From Synechococcaceae cyanobacterium RL_1_2 (GTDB lineage: Bacteria; Cyanobacteriota; Cyanobacteriia; Cyanobacteriales; JAAUPO01), in NCBI GenBank assembly GCA_012033095.1, contig JAAUPO010000239.1, positions 1-5,017 of the forward strand: DNA of 5,017 nt, given 5' to 3'. A program made the translations under genes and the position numbers. Below, in pieces: positions 1 through 5,017 of the stretch. The notes under the pieces were generated by a model that saw only the letters and a list, made by a program, of their open reading frames with translations, had not been told where the DNA came from and made no database searches. The first letter of the stretch is position 1; every line of letters begins with the position of its first letter.

Positions 1-110
1 TTTAATTTAGTATGGGGTGGCTGTTCCTCTCAATGGAATGTTTTCAGATCTATTTGTTTCCCCTAATTATTTAAAAAGACTATAATTGCCACAAGCTATT
101 TAGGATTGCT
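1..110. other. Left-edge intergenic stretch, no gene seen
   Basis: No open frame here resembles a protein I recognise and no RNA gene is apparent. The stretch is AT-rich. It contains a perfect TATAAT at 81-86 on the plus strand, but there is no good -35 box at 16-18 bp and no plus-strand gene follows for over 1 kb. It is most simply the spacer between an unseen neighbour and the foldback element that begins near 113. Confidence 0.5.
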
Positions 111-112
111 AT

Positions 113-223
113 AGGACTTACGCACAAGCCCCCTAAATCCCCCAAATTTCGGGGACTTGCTTGAACGATTGTCCCCAAACATCCTGGTTCCCAGGACAGA
201 ATCGATATTTTTGTGTAAGTCCT
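113..223. mobile_element. MITE-like foldback element with AGGACTTAC terminal inverted repeats
   Basis: The left end reads AGGACTTACGCACAA (113-127). The right end (211-223) reads AGGACTTACACAA on the minus strand, so the termini are inverted copies differing by a two-base GC insertion. Inside lie C-rich tracts (129-133, 139-143) facing GGGG (151-154), a GGGGAC/GTCCCC pair (151-156 with 171-176), and a perfect hairpin TCCTGG-TTC-CCAGGA (182-196). It has no coding capacity, so if mobile it would depend on a transposase elsewhere. I recall similar GGACTTACGCA ends and C-rich/G-rich cores as common in cyanobacterial intergenic DNA. No convincing target-site duplication is visible. It sits beyond the lrtA terminator, where insertion should be harmless. 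It could instead be an extragenic palindrome that does not move as a unit. Confidence 0.6.
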
Positions 224-257
224 GAACGTTTTAACGGTAATGGATGGCACACCCTAG

Positions 258-292
258 AAAAAAATAAAAAAAAAGTCCCCACCAGGAGGACT
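258..292 (-). terminator. Intrinsic terminator of lrtA
   Basis: Read on the minus strand, AGTCCTCCTGGTGGGGACT (292 to 274) folds into a stem of AGTCC/GGACT extended by a U-G and a C-G pair around a 5-nt loop. It runs straight into a long T tract (274 to 258) broken by a single A. This is a textbook Rho-independent terminator, 55 nt past the lrtA stop codon, and it marks lrtA as the last gene of its transcript. Confidence 0.85.
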
Positions 293-347
293 ATAGAAAC
301 AGAAACTCAATGCTACATCAATCAATTCAACCCAAGGGAGGGTAACC

Positions 348-923
348 CTAGTCAGCTTTACGGGGTTGAATCACACCGTAACCACCATGGTTGCGTTCGT
401 AAATGACATTGATTTCCTTAGTTTCTTTATTACAGAACATATAAAAATCATGATCTACTAATTGCAGTTGGGTTAGGGCATCATCAATGGTCATGGCAGG
501 CATAGCAAAATATTTCATCCTCACTACTTCTGCTGGTAATTCAGGGGCCCGATCTCCGATTAAATCGCCATCCACTGTAACCCCAGGCAACTCGTCCACC
601 AGTTTTGATTTACTATGGGACGCATCTAAAAACTTCTCTTTATATTTCCGTAATTGGCGGGCGATCTTATCTGCAACGAGATCAATACTGGCATAAAGGT
701 TTTCACTGCCTTCTTGGGCCCTAATTACCTTTCCGTTAGTGAATACAGTTACTTCTGCTCGATGCTTATTCGCAACTTTGGCATTATTAACAACGGAAAG
801 ATGGACATCCACTTTAGTGGTTAAGTCCTGGAAATGTTTAACAGCTTTCTCAAGTTTTTGCGCTACATAATCATGAATAGATTCAGTTACTGCAATATTA
901 TTACCTTGAATTAAAAGCTTCAT
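348..923 (-). CDS. lrtA: Long-form ribosome hibernation promoting factor (HPF/LrtA)
   Basis: This 191-residue cytosolic protein should bind the 30S decoding region and, in the long form, pair ribosomes into inactive 100S dimers during darkness, starvation or stationary phase. Residues 1-100 form the S30AE (RaiA/YfiA) domain, starting [10 protein letters not shown] and including the basic helix around [13 protein letters not shown] (85-97). Residues 101-130 are a variable linker. Residues 131-187 are the dimerising C-terminal domain ([36 protein letters not shown]). Length and domain order match cyanobacterial LrtA, first described as a light-repressed transcript with a stabilising 5' leader. 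The ATG start has GGAG 8 nt upstream (minus-strand complement of 932-935). The gene is monocistronic, with a strong terminator, and is divergent from lipB. Light regulation here is inferred from the family, not seen. Residue 164 is Cys in FCN, where I recall Arg in most relatives. Confidence 0.95.
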   Translation of the reverse strand: MKLLIQGNNIAVTESIHDYVAQKLEKAVKHFQDLTTKVDVHLSVVNNAKVANKHRAEVTVFTNGKVIRAQEGSENLYASIDLVADKIARQLRKYKEKFLDASHSKSKLVDELPGVTVDGDLIGDRAPELPAEVVRMKYFAMPAMTIDDALTQLQLVDHDFYMFCNKETKEINVIYERNHGGYGVIQPRKAD

Positions 924-985
924 ATGGTTTACTCCATTTTTTATACAAATATTCTAGGAAGATAGTAGGACTGGAATAGATTATG

Positions 986-1001
986 GGTCTTGATGGAGAC
1001 C
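986..1001. promoter_or_regulatory. Hairpin at the predicted lrtA start site
   Basis: GGTCT (986-990) and AGACC (997-1001) form a perfect 5-bp inverted repeat around a 6-nt loop, just downstream of the candidate lrtA -10 box. It could be an operator overlapping the start site, a 5'-end hairpin in the leader if transcription begins slightly upstream, or chance. Confidence 0.25.
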
Positions 1002-1002
1002 G

Positions 1003-1031
1003 AACATACATCCGATATTCCTACTTTTCAA
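1003..1031 (-). promoter_or_regulatory. Candidate sigma-70 promoter of lrtA
   Basis: On the minus strand, TTGAAA (1031-1026) and TATGTT (1008-1003) are separated by exactly 17 bp, a good match to a housekeeping-type cyanobacterial promoter. Transcription would start near 996 and give a leader of roughly 73 nt. This rests on consensus matching only. Another start closer to or further from the gene is possible. Confidence 0.4.
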
Positions 1032-1147
1032 GGCAATCCATCGAATCCTTAAGGCTTTCTTTGATTAACCAATATCACCGGTTTTAAGGATCATCTGGAT
1101 AACGCTTAATGATCTTTGGGGTTGTTCCTCCTAGCGGGTTATGCCTC

Positions 1148-1153
1148 TATAAT
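1148..1153 (+). promoter_or_regulatory. Possible lipB -10 box (TATAAT)
   Basis: A perfect TATAAT lies about 94 bp before the preferred lipB GTG. The best upstream hexamer, TTGTTC (1122-1127), is 20 bp away, which is too far for a standard promoter. The call therefore depends on the -10 box alone, and the leader would be near 87 nt. Confidence 0.3.
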
Positions 1154-1246
1154 CCTAGGTTACCACCATCATCCCTTTCCTTTGGTGGAATAGGCTGCGT
1201 TTTCATTATCCTTTGCATCCCGACATATTTCTTCATATCGGTTATA

Positions 1247-1915
1247 GTGACTAATTCCCCACCATTCAAGCGTCCATGCCAATTACGGGACTTGGGTTTC
1301 AAACCCTATCGGGAGGTGTGGAAACTTCAGCGATCGCTCATGGCTAGTAAAATTGAGCATCCCCAAGAGCAAGACTATCTACTATTAACGGAGCATCCGC
1401 CGGTTTATACCCTAGGCACCGGATCAAACCTTGACAATTTAAAATTTGATCCTGGGGTTAATCCGGATTTAGTCAGAACGGAAAGGGGAGGAGAAGTAAC
1501 CTATCACTGTCCTGGCCAATTGGTAATGTATCCCATTCTTAACCTTAAATTTCATCGGGCCGATCTCCATTGGTATCTCAGACAATTAGAAGCAATCATT
1601 ATTGAAACCATTGCCCATTGGGATTTATCCGCTGAGACCATTGACGGTTTAACGGGGGTTTGGTTAGAAGGGAAAAAGGTGGCTGCGATCGGGATTAAAG
1701 TTAGCCGTTGGATCACGATGCACGGTTGTGCGATTAATGTTTGCCCTGATTTAACTGGCTTTAACCAAATTATTCCCTGTGGCATTAGCCATAAACCGGT
1801 CGGCAAACTAGAGGAATTTTACAAAACCTTAACGATTGAACAGGTAAAACCAATACTTATTAATAAGTTTCAAGAAAAATTTAATTTGCAAATTCAAAAG
1901 GATAAATCCCATTAA
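1247..1915 (+). CDS. lipB: Octanoyltransferase LipB
   Basis: LipB transfers the octanoyl group from octanoyl-ACP to a lysine of lipoyl domains (pyruvate dehydrogenase E2, glycine cleavage H protein), the first committed step of lipoate synthesis before LipA adds sulfur. From the GTG at 1247 the protein is 222 residues, the usual size. Visible motifs are HPPVYTLG (residues 50-57), the signature RGGEVTYHCPGQL (80-92), GVWLEGKKVAAIGIKVSRW with the catalytic lysine of KVAAIG (about 144), and PCGI with the acyl-carrying cysteine (about 178). The frame stays open back to an ATG at 1109, but the extra 46 residues are hydrophobic and unlike LipB, and family similarity begins only about ten residues into the shorter form, so I prefer GTG despite the lack of a clear ribosome binding site. 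Function is secure; the start is less so. Confidence 0.93.
   Translation: MTNSPPFKRPCQLRDLGFKPYREVWKLQRSLMASKIEHPQEQDYLLLTEHPPVYTLGTGSNLDNLKFDPGVNPDLVRTERGGEVTYHCPGQLVMYPILNLKFHRADLHWYLRQLEAIIIETIAHWDLSAETIDGLTGVWLEGKKVAAIGIKVSRWITMHGCAINVCPDLTGFNQIIPCGISHKPVGKLEEFYKTLTIEQVKPILINKFQEKFNLQIQKDKSH
1330..1337. repeat. HIP1 octamer
   Basis: Exact GCGATCGC inside lipB, spanning the Arg-Ser codons of WKLQRSL. HIP1 is a highly over-represented palindrome in many cyanobacterial genomes. Confidence 0.9.
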
Positions 1916-2036
1916 TGATAAGTTTGGAAATCAATTGGGAACCTATGGGGACTTGATTGGGAATCAGAAAAAGTGATTAATACCTATGTTATTTAGTCAG
2001 AAAAAATTATTGAATGTATTCATATTCGATAAATGT

Positions 2037-2045
2037 TGGTACTAT
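2037..2045 (+). promoter_or_regulatory. Candidate extended -10 promoter of murC
   Basis: TG (2037-2038), one base, then TACTAT (2040-2045) form an extended -10 element. A matching -35 is weak or absent, as extended -10 promoters allow. The start site would fall near 2052, leaving a leader of about 54 nt that contains the AGGAG site. This is prediction by consensus only. Confidence 0.35.
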
Positions 2046-2090
2046 ATCGCTGATAGTGTTAAGAAGCTTTAAGTTCAATTTTGGTGTTTG

Positions 2091-2095
2091 AGGAG
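2091..2095 (+). promoter_or_regulatory. murC ribosome binding site
   Basis: AGGAG lies 10 nt before the TTG at 2106. It falls inside the longer reading that would start at TTG 2088 and so argues for 2106 as the true start. The protein then begins as NYVDLTGRPFHFIGIGG after the initiator, as expected for MurC. Confidence 0.7.
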
Positions 2096-2105
2096 CATAA
2101 CTATC

Positions 2106-3236
2106 TTGAATTACGTTGATCTAACGGGCCGTCCTTTTCATTTTATTGGAATTGGCGGAATCGGAATGTCTGCCTTGGCCTATGTTTTGGCCAAGAAGCA
2201 ATTACCTGTATCCGGTTCAGATCTCCGTAGTAGCCATATCACCGAACGTTTAAGCGAGCTAGGAGCCCATATTTTTTATAGCCACGAAGCTAAAAATTTA
2301 GACGCGTTTATTTCTCTACATCCCACCCCATCGGTTCACTCCCAGCCCCAAATTGTCTGTTCTACGGCTATTAATCCTAGCAATGTTGAGTTTATGGCAG
2401 CTCAAGATCAGGGTTTACCGATTCTTCACCGGTCGGATTTACTTGCGGCCCTAATTGGTACCCATAAAAGTATTGCGGTAGCTGGTACCCATGGCAAAAC
2501 CACCACTAGTAGTTTAATTGGTTATTTACTGTATGCAACGAACCTTGATCCTACGGTGATTATCGGGGGGGAGGTAGCTGCCTGGGAAGGAAATGCTCGC
2601 TTAGGCCATAGTCAGTTGTTGGTGGCAGAAGCGGATGAGTCTGATGGTTCCTTGGTTAAGCATCATCCGACCATGGGCATTATTACGAATATTGAGTTGG
2701 ATCATCCTGATCATTATAAAGATCTTGATGATGTAATTGATACGTTTCAAACGTTTGCCAATCAGTGTGAATTAGTTGTGGGCTGTGTGGATTGTGGCAA
2801 TGTGCGTAAAGCGATCGCGTGCGATATTACCTATGGTCTAGAGGAACAATTTAATCCGGACTGGACAGCTAAAAATATTAATTACCATGCTGATCACACC
2901 ACCGCTGAAATTTGGGAACATGGCCAATGTTTAGGTTTGGTCAAAATCCCCTTGCTAGGGGAACATAATTTAAAAAATACTTTAGCCAGTATTGCGGTGG
3001 CCCGACATCTACAGTTAAGTTTTGGGGAAATTGTTGAAGCGATCGCTACTTTTCAAGGGGCAAAACGCCGTTTTGAGCAGCGAGGGGAAATCGCAGGGAT
3101 TAGCTTTATCGATGACTATGCCCACCACCCCAGTGAAATTACCGTTACGTTAGCTGCTGCGACCAGAGAATCAACCATGGCACCGGCACAAGAATTGTGG
3201 CCATCTTTCAACCCCATCGTTATAGCCGCACTCTAA
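2106..3236 (+). CDS. murC: UDP-N-acetylmuramate--L-alanine ligase MurC, N-terminal part (frameshifted)
   Basis: MurC uses ATP in the cytoplasm to add L-alanine to UDP-MurNAc, the first amino acid of the peptidoglycan stem peptide. Counting from TTG 2106, visible motifs are the UDP-binding GIGGIGMS (residues 15-22), the ATP-binding AGTHGKTTTSS (126-136), EADESDGS (175-182), NIELDHPDHY (195-204), GEHNLKNTLA (285-294), GAKRRFEQRGE (318-328) and FIDDYAHHPSEI (334-345). These cover the substrate and ATP domains and the start of the C-terminal domain. After TLAAA (about residue 352) similarity stops; the frame then encodes an unrelated tail and ends at TAA 3234-3236. The expected continuation is in the -1 frame (3197-3520). 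Adding one base between about 3160 and 3196 would give one protein of about 471 residues. As written the product lacks much of domain 3 and should be inactive. A 190-bp gap separates it from lipB. Confidence 0.92.
   Translation: MNYVDLTGRPFHFIGIGGIGMSALAYVLAKKQLPVSGSDLRSSHITERLSELGAHIFYSHEAKNLDAFISLHPTPSVHSQPQIVCSTAINPSNVEFMAAQDQGLPILHRSDLLAALIGTHKSIAVAGTHGKTTTSSLIGYLLYATNLDPTVIIGGEVAAWEGNARLGHSQLLVAEADESDGSLVKHHPTMGIITNIELDHPDHYKDLDDVIDTFQTFANQCELVVGCVDCGNVRKAIACDITYGLEEQFNPDWTAKNINYHADHTTAEIWEHGQCLGLVKIPLLGEHNLKNTLASIAVARHLQLSFGEIVEAIATFQGAKRRFEQRGEIAGISFIDDYAHHPSEITVTLAAATRESTMAPAQELWPSFNPIVIAAL
2811..2818. repeat. HIP1 octamer
   Basis: Exact GCGATCGC inside murC, read in frame as Ala-Ile-Ala within KAIAC. 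Confidence 0.9.
3039..3046. repeat. HIP1 octamer
   Basis: Exact GCGATCGC inside murC, read in frame as Ala-Ile-Ala within VEAIATF. Confidence 0.9.
3160..3196 (+). other. Frameshift interval in murC
   Basis: Conserved MurC sequence is in one frame up to TLAAA (GCG ending at 3161) and in the -1 frame from VAIFQPHRYSR (GTG at 3197). Reading the -1 frame backwards from 3197 gives plausible MurC-like sequence (RINHGTGTRI) to about 3167, so the lost base most likely lies near 3160-3167. There is no long homopolymer here, and no canonical X XXY YYZ slippery heptamer that would support programmed slippage. Confidence 0.8.
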
Positions 3237-3520
3237 CCTTCAAACAGGAATTTGCTGAATGTTTTACCCAAGCAGATGTAGTTATTATTACGGATATTTA
3301 TAGTGCCGGGGAGAAAGATTTAGGCCAAATTAATGGTGAAATGTTAGCCGCAGCAATTGTAAAAAACCATGACCACGTAATTTATTCTCGTAATCTAGAG
3401 GAGGTAAAAACCTTGCTGAAATCGATATTGCAATCAGGAGATATAGCATTATTTTTAGGAGCAGGTAATCTGAATAAAGTTATTCCAGAACTAATTGATT
3501 CCTATAAAATGATTTTGTAA
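3197..3520 (+). CDS. murC: MurC, C-terminal part (frameshifted continuation)
   Basis: This is the rest of MurC domain 3, in the -1 frame relative to 2106-3236 and overlapping it by 40 bp. It opens with the conserved VAIFQPHRYSRT, followed by FKQEFAECFTQADVVIITDIYSAGE, INGEMLAAAI and the near-terminal LFLGAGNLNKVIPEL, all in the order expected for cyanobacterial MurC. A GTG at 3197 is the first formal start codon in this frame, but it lies inside a conserved strand, has no ribosome binding site and would split a folded domain, so I do not think it is a real start. Read together with the upstream part, the total length is normal for the family. There is no sign of further decay: the frame is clean to its TAA stop at 3518-3520. 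Confidence 0.88.
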   Translation: MAIFQPHRYSRTLTFKQEFAECFTQADVVIITDIYSAGEKDLGQINGEMLAAAIVKNHDHVIYSRNLEEVKTLLKSILQSGDIALFLGAGNLNKVIPELIDSYKMIL

Positions 3521-3648
3521 ATATGTAAATAAACGTTAGGTAATTTCTGATCCATTCCTTTCCCCTGTAGAAAGATGATGGCAGCGTTCTTCGTCCCTCA
3601 AACCACAACAATTTCTGCTCCTCGTTTTAATAAAAAACCTTTATACCC

Positions 3649-4590
3649 ATGATGCTGACCTCCAAGCTTCCTTCCTTGAGAACAAAAACTACCCTCACTG
3701 TGCCTCAAACAGACTGTTTGGTTCAAGCGGATGTTCCCTTATCTAGCTTTACTTCTTTTCGGGTAGGGGGAAAAGCCCAATGGTATGGAGCACCGAAGTA
3801 CCAAGATGATTTAAATGCGTTGGTCGCTTGGGGTCAGGAGCAGGGCTTACCCCTAACCATGTTGGGAGCCGGATCTAATTTATTGGTTAGCGATCGCGGA
3901 GTGGATGGTTTAGTTATTTCTACCCGTCATTTAAGAAATGCCACTTTTCAGGATGAGGAAGCGATCGTCACAGCGTCAGCGGGGGAACCGATCGCCCGTT
4001 TAGCTTGGAAACTAGCCAAAAAAGGTTGGAGCGGTATGGAGTGGGCCGTGGGTATTCCTGGCACCGTAGGGGGAGCGGTAGTTATGAACGCCGGAGCCCA
4101 TCAAAGTTGTCTAGCCGATTGTTTGGTTAATGTGGTGGTGTTAAATGCCAATGGCACCTTAGAACGACTAACCCCAGCAGAATTAGAATTTAGTTATCGC
4201 ACCTGTAACCTCCAGGGGAATCGCGATCGCATTGTGCTCCAAGCCACCTTCCAGCTACAACCCGGCTTTAATCCCCAAACAATCCATGCCACAACCCTCA
4301 ATAATCTAAACCAAAGAAAAAGCAGCCAACCCTACGATAAACCCAGTTGTGGTAGTGTGTTCCGCAATCCCGGTTCCCACGCTGCCGGCTGGCTCATTGA
4401 ACAATTAGGGTTAAAAGGCTATCAGATTGGCGGTGCCCAAGTAGCCCATCGCCATGCTAATTTCATCCTTAATTGCGGTAACGCAAAAGCCCAAGACATT
4501 TTTGAACTGATTTGCTTTGTCCAAGACAAAGTAAAATCCCACTGGGCCTTAGAGCTAGAAACCGAAGTAAGAATGCTAGGGAACTTTTAG
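3649..4590 (+). CDS. murB: UDP-N-acetylenolpyruvoylglucosamine reductase MurB (type II)
   Basis: MurB is the cytoplasmic FAD enzyme that reduces UDP-GlcNAc-enolpyruvate with NADPH to UDP-MurNAc, the substrate MurC then takes. The 313-residue protein has FTSFRVGG (34-41), the FAD-binding GAGSNLLV (73-80), GIPGTVGGAVVMNAGA (135-150), SYR with a substrate-site Arg184, SCGSVFRNP with the proton-donating Ser236, and LETEVRMLG whose Glu306 aligns with E. coli Glu325. The short spacing and lack of the extra Tyr loop fit the type II class. The frame is intact, unlike both neighbours. Two adjacent ATGs (3649, 3652) could start it; neither has a clear ribosome binding site, and an in-frame TAA at 3631 bars a longer form. 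The first 28 or so residues are variable. It follows the murC stop by 128 bp, so co-transcription is possible but not shown. Confidence 0.96.
   Translation: MMLTSKLPSLRTKTTLTVPQTDCLVQADVPLSSFTSFRVGGKAQWYGAPKYQDDLNALVAWGQEQGLPLTMLGAGSNLLVSDRGVDGLVISTRHLRNATFQDEEAIVTASAGEPIARLAWKLAKKGWSGMEWAVGIPGTVGGAVVMNAGAHQSCLADCLVNVVVLNANGTLERLTPAELEFSYRTCNLQGNRDRIVLQATFQLQPGFNPQTIHATTLNNLNQRKSSQPYDKPSCGSVFRNPGSHAAGWLIEQLGLKGYQIGGAQVAHRHANFILNCGNAKAQDIFELICFVQDKVKSHWALELETEVRMLGNF
3890..3897. repeat. HIP1 octamer
   Basis: Exact GCGATCGC inside murB, across the Ser-Asp-Arg codons just after the FAD-binding GAGSNLLV motif. Confidence 0.9.
4223..4230. repeat. HIP1 octamer
   Basis: Exact GCGATCGC inside murB, across the Arg-Asp-Arg codons of GNRDRIV. 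Confidence 0.9.
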
Positions 4591-4640
4591 TTACTTTTAG
4601 TTTTTGCCTGGTTGCTTCAGAGCAATTGTCCTAAACTCAC

Positions 4641-4669
4641 CCCATCACGGTTGCCATTCTAACCATGGG
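4641..4669 (+). terminator. Weak hairpin after murB, possible terminator
   Basis: CCCAT (4641-4645) pairs with ATGGG (4665-4669) and GGTT (4649-4652) with AACC (4661-4664), giving a 9-bp stem with a CAC bulge and an 8-nt loop, 51 nt past the murB stop. The following ATTTCCCAATTT is only loosely T-rich, so termination would be inefficient at best. Confidence 0.25.
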
Positions 4670-4766
4670 ATTTCCCAATTTATTCAGCAATAGTTACAAA
4701 ATTATTCTATTATTTGTAAGCTGTTATCAATAGTTTAATTAATTTAAAGTTTTCACAACAATCCCT

Positions 4767-5017
4767 ATGACTAAAGGAAAAGGTTTTGGCTTCGGTTTAG
4801 GCAAAATGAAGGAGCTAACCGAGGCTTTTAAAAAGGCCCAACAGGTACAAGAAAACGCAAAAGCTCTACAAGAACGCCTAGAACAAACTAAAATTGACGG
4901 CTATAGTGACGAAAACCAATTGGTTACGGTGAGCGTTACCGGCAATCAGGAGCCTTTGGGGGTTAGCATTAAACCCGAAGCCATGGAAAATCTGCTGAAG
5001 AACTTTCTGAGTTAGTA
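4767..5017 (+). CDS. YbaB/EbfC nucleoid-associated protein, frameshifted and cut by the window edge
   Basis: YbaB/EbfC proteins are small dimeric DNA-binding proteins of the nucleoid, usually about 105-115 residues. The N-terminus has the cyanobacterial pattern [23 protein letters not shown] (residues 6-28) and a long helix to about residue 41, then [17 protein letters not shown] (residues 54-70) forming the central sheet. As written the frame ends early at TAG 5013-5015 (82 residues, tail NLLKNFLS). In the -1 frame, 4994-5017 reads AEELSELV, the expected second helix; adding one A to the AAAA at 4987-4990 gives [12 protein letters not shown] and an open frame to the window edge. So this is a 5' portion of a normal gene with an apparent one-base deletion. 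ATG 4767 has no clear ribosome binding site. It follows murB by 176 bp; I recall murC-murB-ybaB order in other cyanobacteria. Confidence 0.88.

Larger units (their letters stand above)
924..1246. other. Divergent lrtA-lipB intergenic region
   Basis: These 323 bases have no recognisable coding homology. They hold the lrtA ribosome binding site, a candidate lrtA promoter (1003-1031), a 5-bp hairpin (986-1001), a CCTTAAGG palindrome (1047-1054), a near-palindrome TTGATTAACCAA (1061-1072) and a possible lipB -10 box (1148-1153). An open frame continuous with lipB runs back to an ATG at 1109, but it encodes a low-complexity hydrophobic stretch that I regard as non-coding. Confidence 0.6.

Noticed and set aside
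81..86. Perfect TATAAT as a plus-strand promoter
   Set aside because: No -35 at acceptable spacing and no plus-strand gene downstream before lipB; expected by chance in AT-rich DNA.
161..406. An 81-codon plus-strand open frame across the foldback element and the lrtA 3' end
   Set aside because: It starts inside the repeat, crosses the A-rich terminator tract and runs antisense into lrtA; the protein is low-complexity and unlike any family I know.
487..696. A 69-codon plus-strand open frame
   Set aside because: Entirely antisense to the well-conserved lrtA coding sequence.
1552..1806. An 84-codon minus-strand open frame
   Set aside because: Entirely antisense to lipB, over its catalytic region; a shadow of codon bias.
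1931..1966. Near-repeat of ATTGGGAA and a small TGATT-GGG-AATCA hairpin after lipB, as a terminator
   Set aside because: The stem is only 5 bp, AT-rich and not followed by a T tract.
3159..3236. Programmed -1 ribosomal frameshifting in murC
   Set aside because: The frame change has the right sense, but there is no slippery heptamer and no obvious stimulating stem-loop, and MurC is not known to use recoding.
4612..4625. TTGCT-TCAG-AGCAA hairpin just after murB, as a terminator
   Set aside because: Only five perfect base pairs, and no T tract on either strand after it.
1..5017. A defence, CRISPR, phage or other novel accessory system
   Set aside because: All long coding sequence is accounted for by five housekeeping families; there are no spaced direct repeats, integrase or transposase genes, or unexplained large frames.

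Overview
The window looks like chromosomal DNA from a moderately AT-rich cyanobacterium. The protein sequences read as cyanobacterial orthologues: a long-form HPF of the LrtA type, LipB, MurC, type II MurB and YbaB. Five exact HIP1 octamers (GCGATCGC) and a foldback repeat with AGGACTTAC termini and C-rich/G-rich arms, of a kind familiar in cyanobacterial intergenic DNA, point the same way. I cannot name the genus.

Layout. Positions 1-110 hold no gene. A short MITE-like foldback element lies at about 113-223. lrtA/hpf (348-923, minus strand) ends in a clear intrinsic terminator at 258-292. A 323-bp divergent intergenic region (924-1246) separates lrtA from lipB on the plus strand and carries candidate promoters for both. 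After lipB come murC, murB and the start of a ybaB/ebfC gene, all on the plus strand with gaps of 128-190 bp, so each may have its own promoter. The window ends inside ybaB.

Functions. LrtA/HPF inactivates ribosomes in darkness or stress. LipB moves octanoyl groups from acyl carrier protein to lipoate-dependent enzymes. MurB and MurC catalyse consecutive steps of peptidoglycan precursor synthesis: MurB makes UDP-MurNAc and MurC adds L-alanine to it. YbaB/EbfC is a small nucleoid-associated DNA-binding protein. These are housekeeping genes and I see no undescribed system.

The real anomaly is two broken reading frames. murC is split by a frameshift near 3160-3196 and ybaB by one at an AAAA run at 4987-4990. 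Each is repaired by adding one base. Two apparent single-base deletions in under 2 kb, in well-conserved genes of which murC is normally essential, point first to sequence or assembly error, with true gene decay as the alternative.
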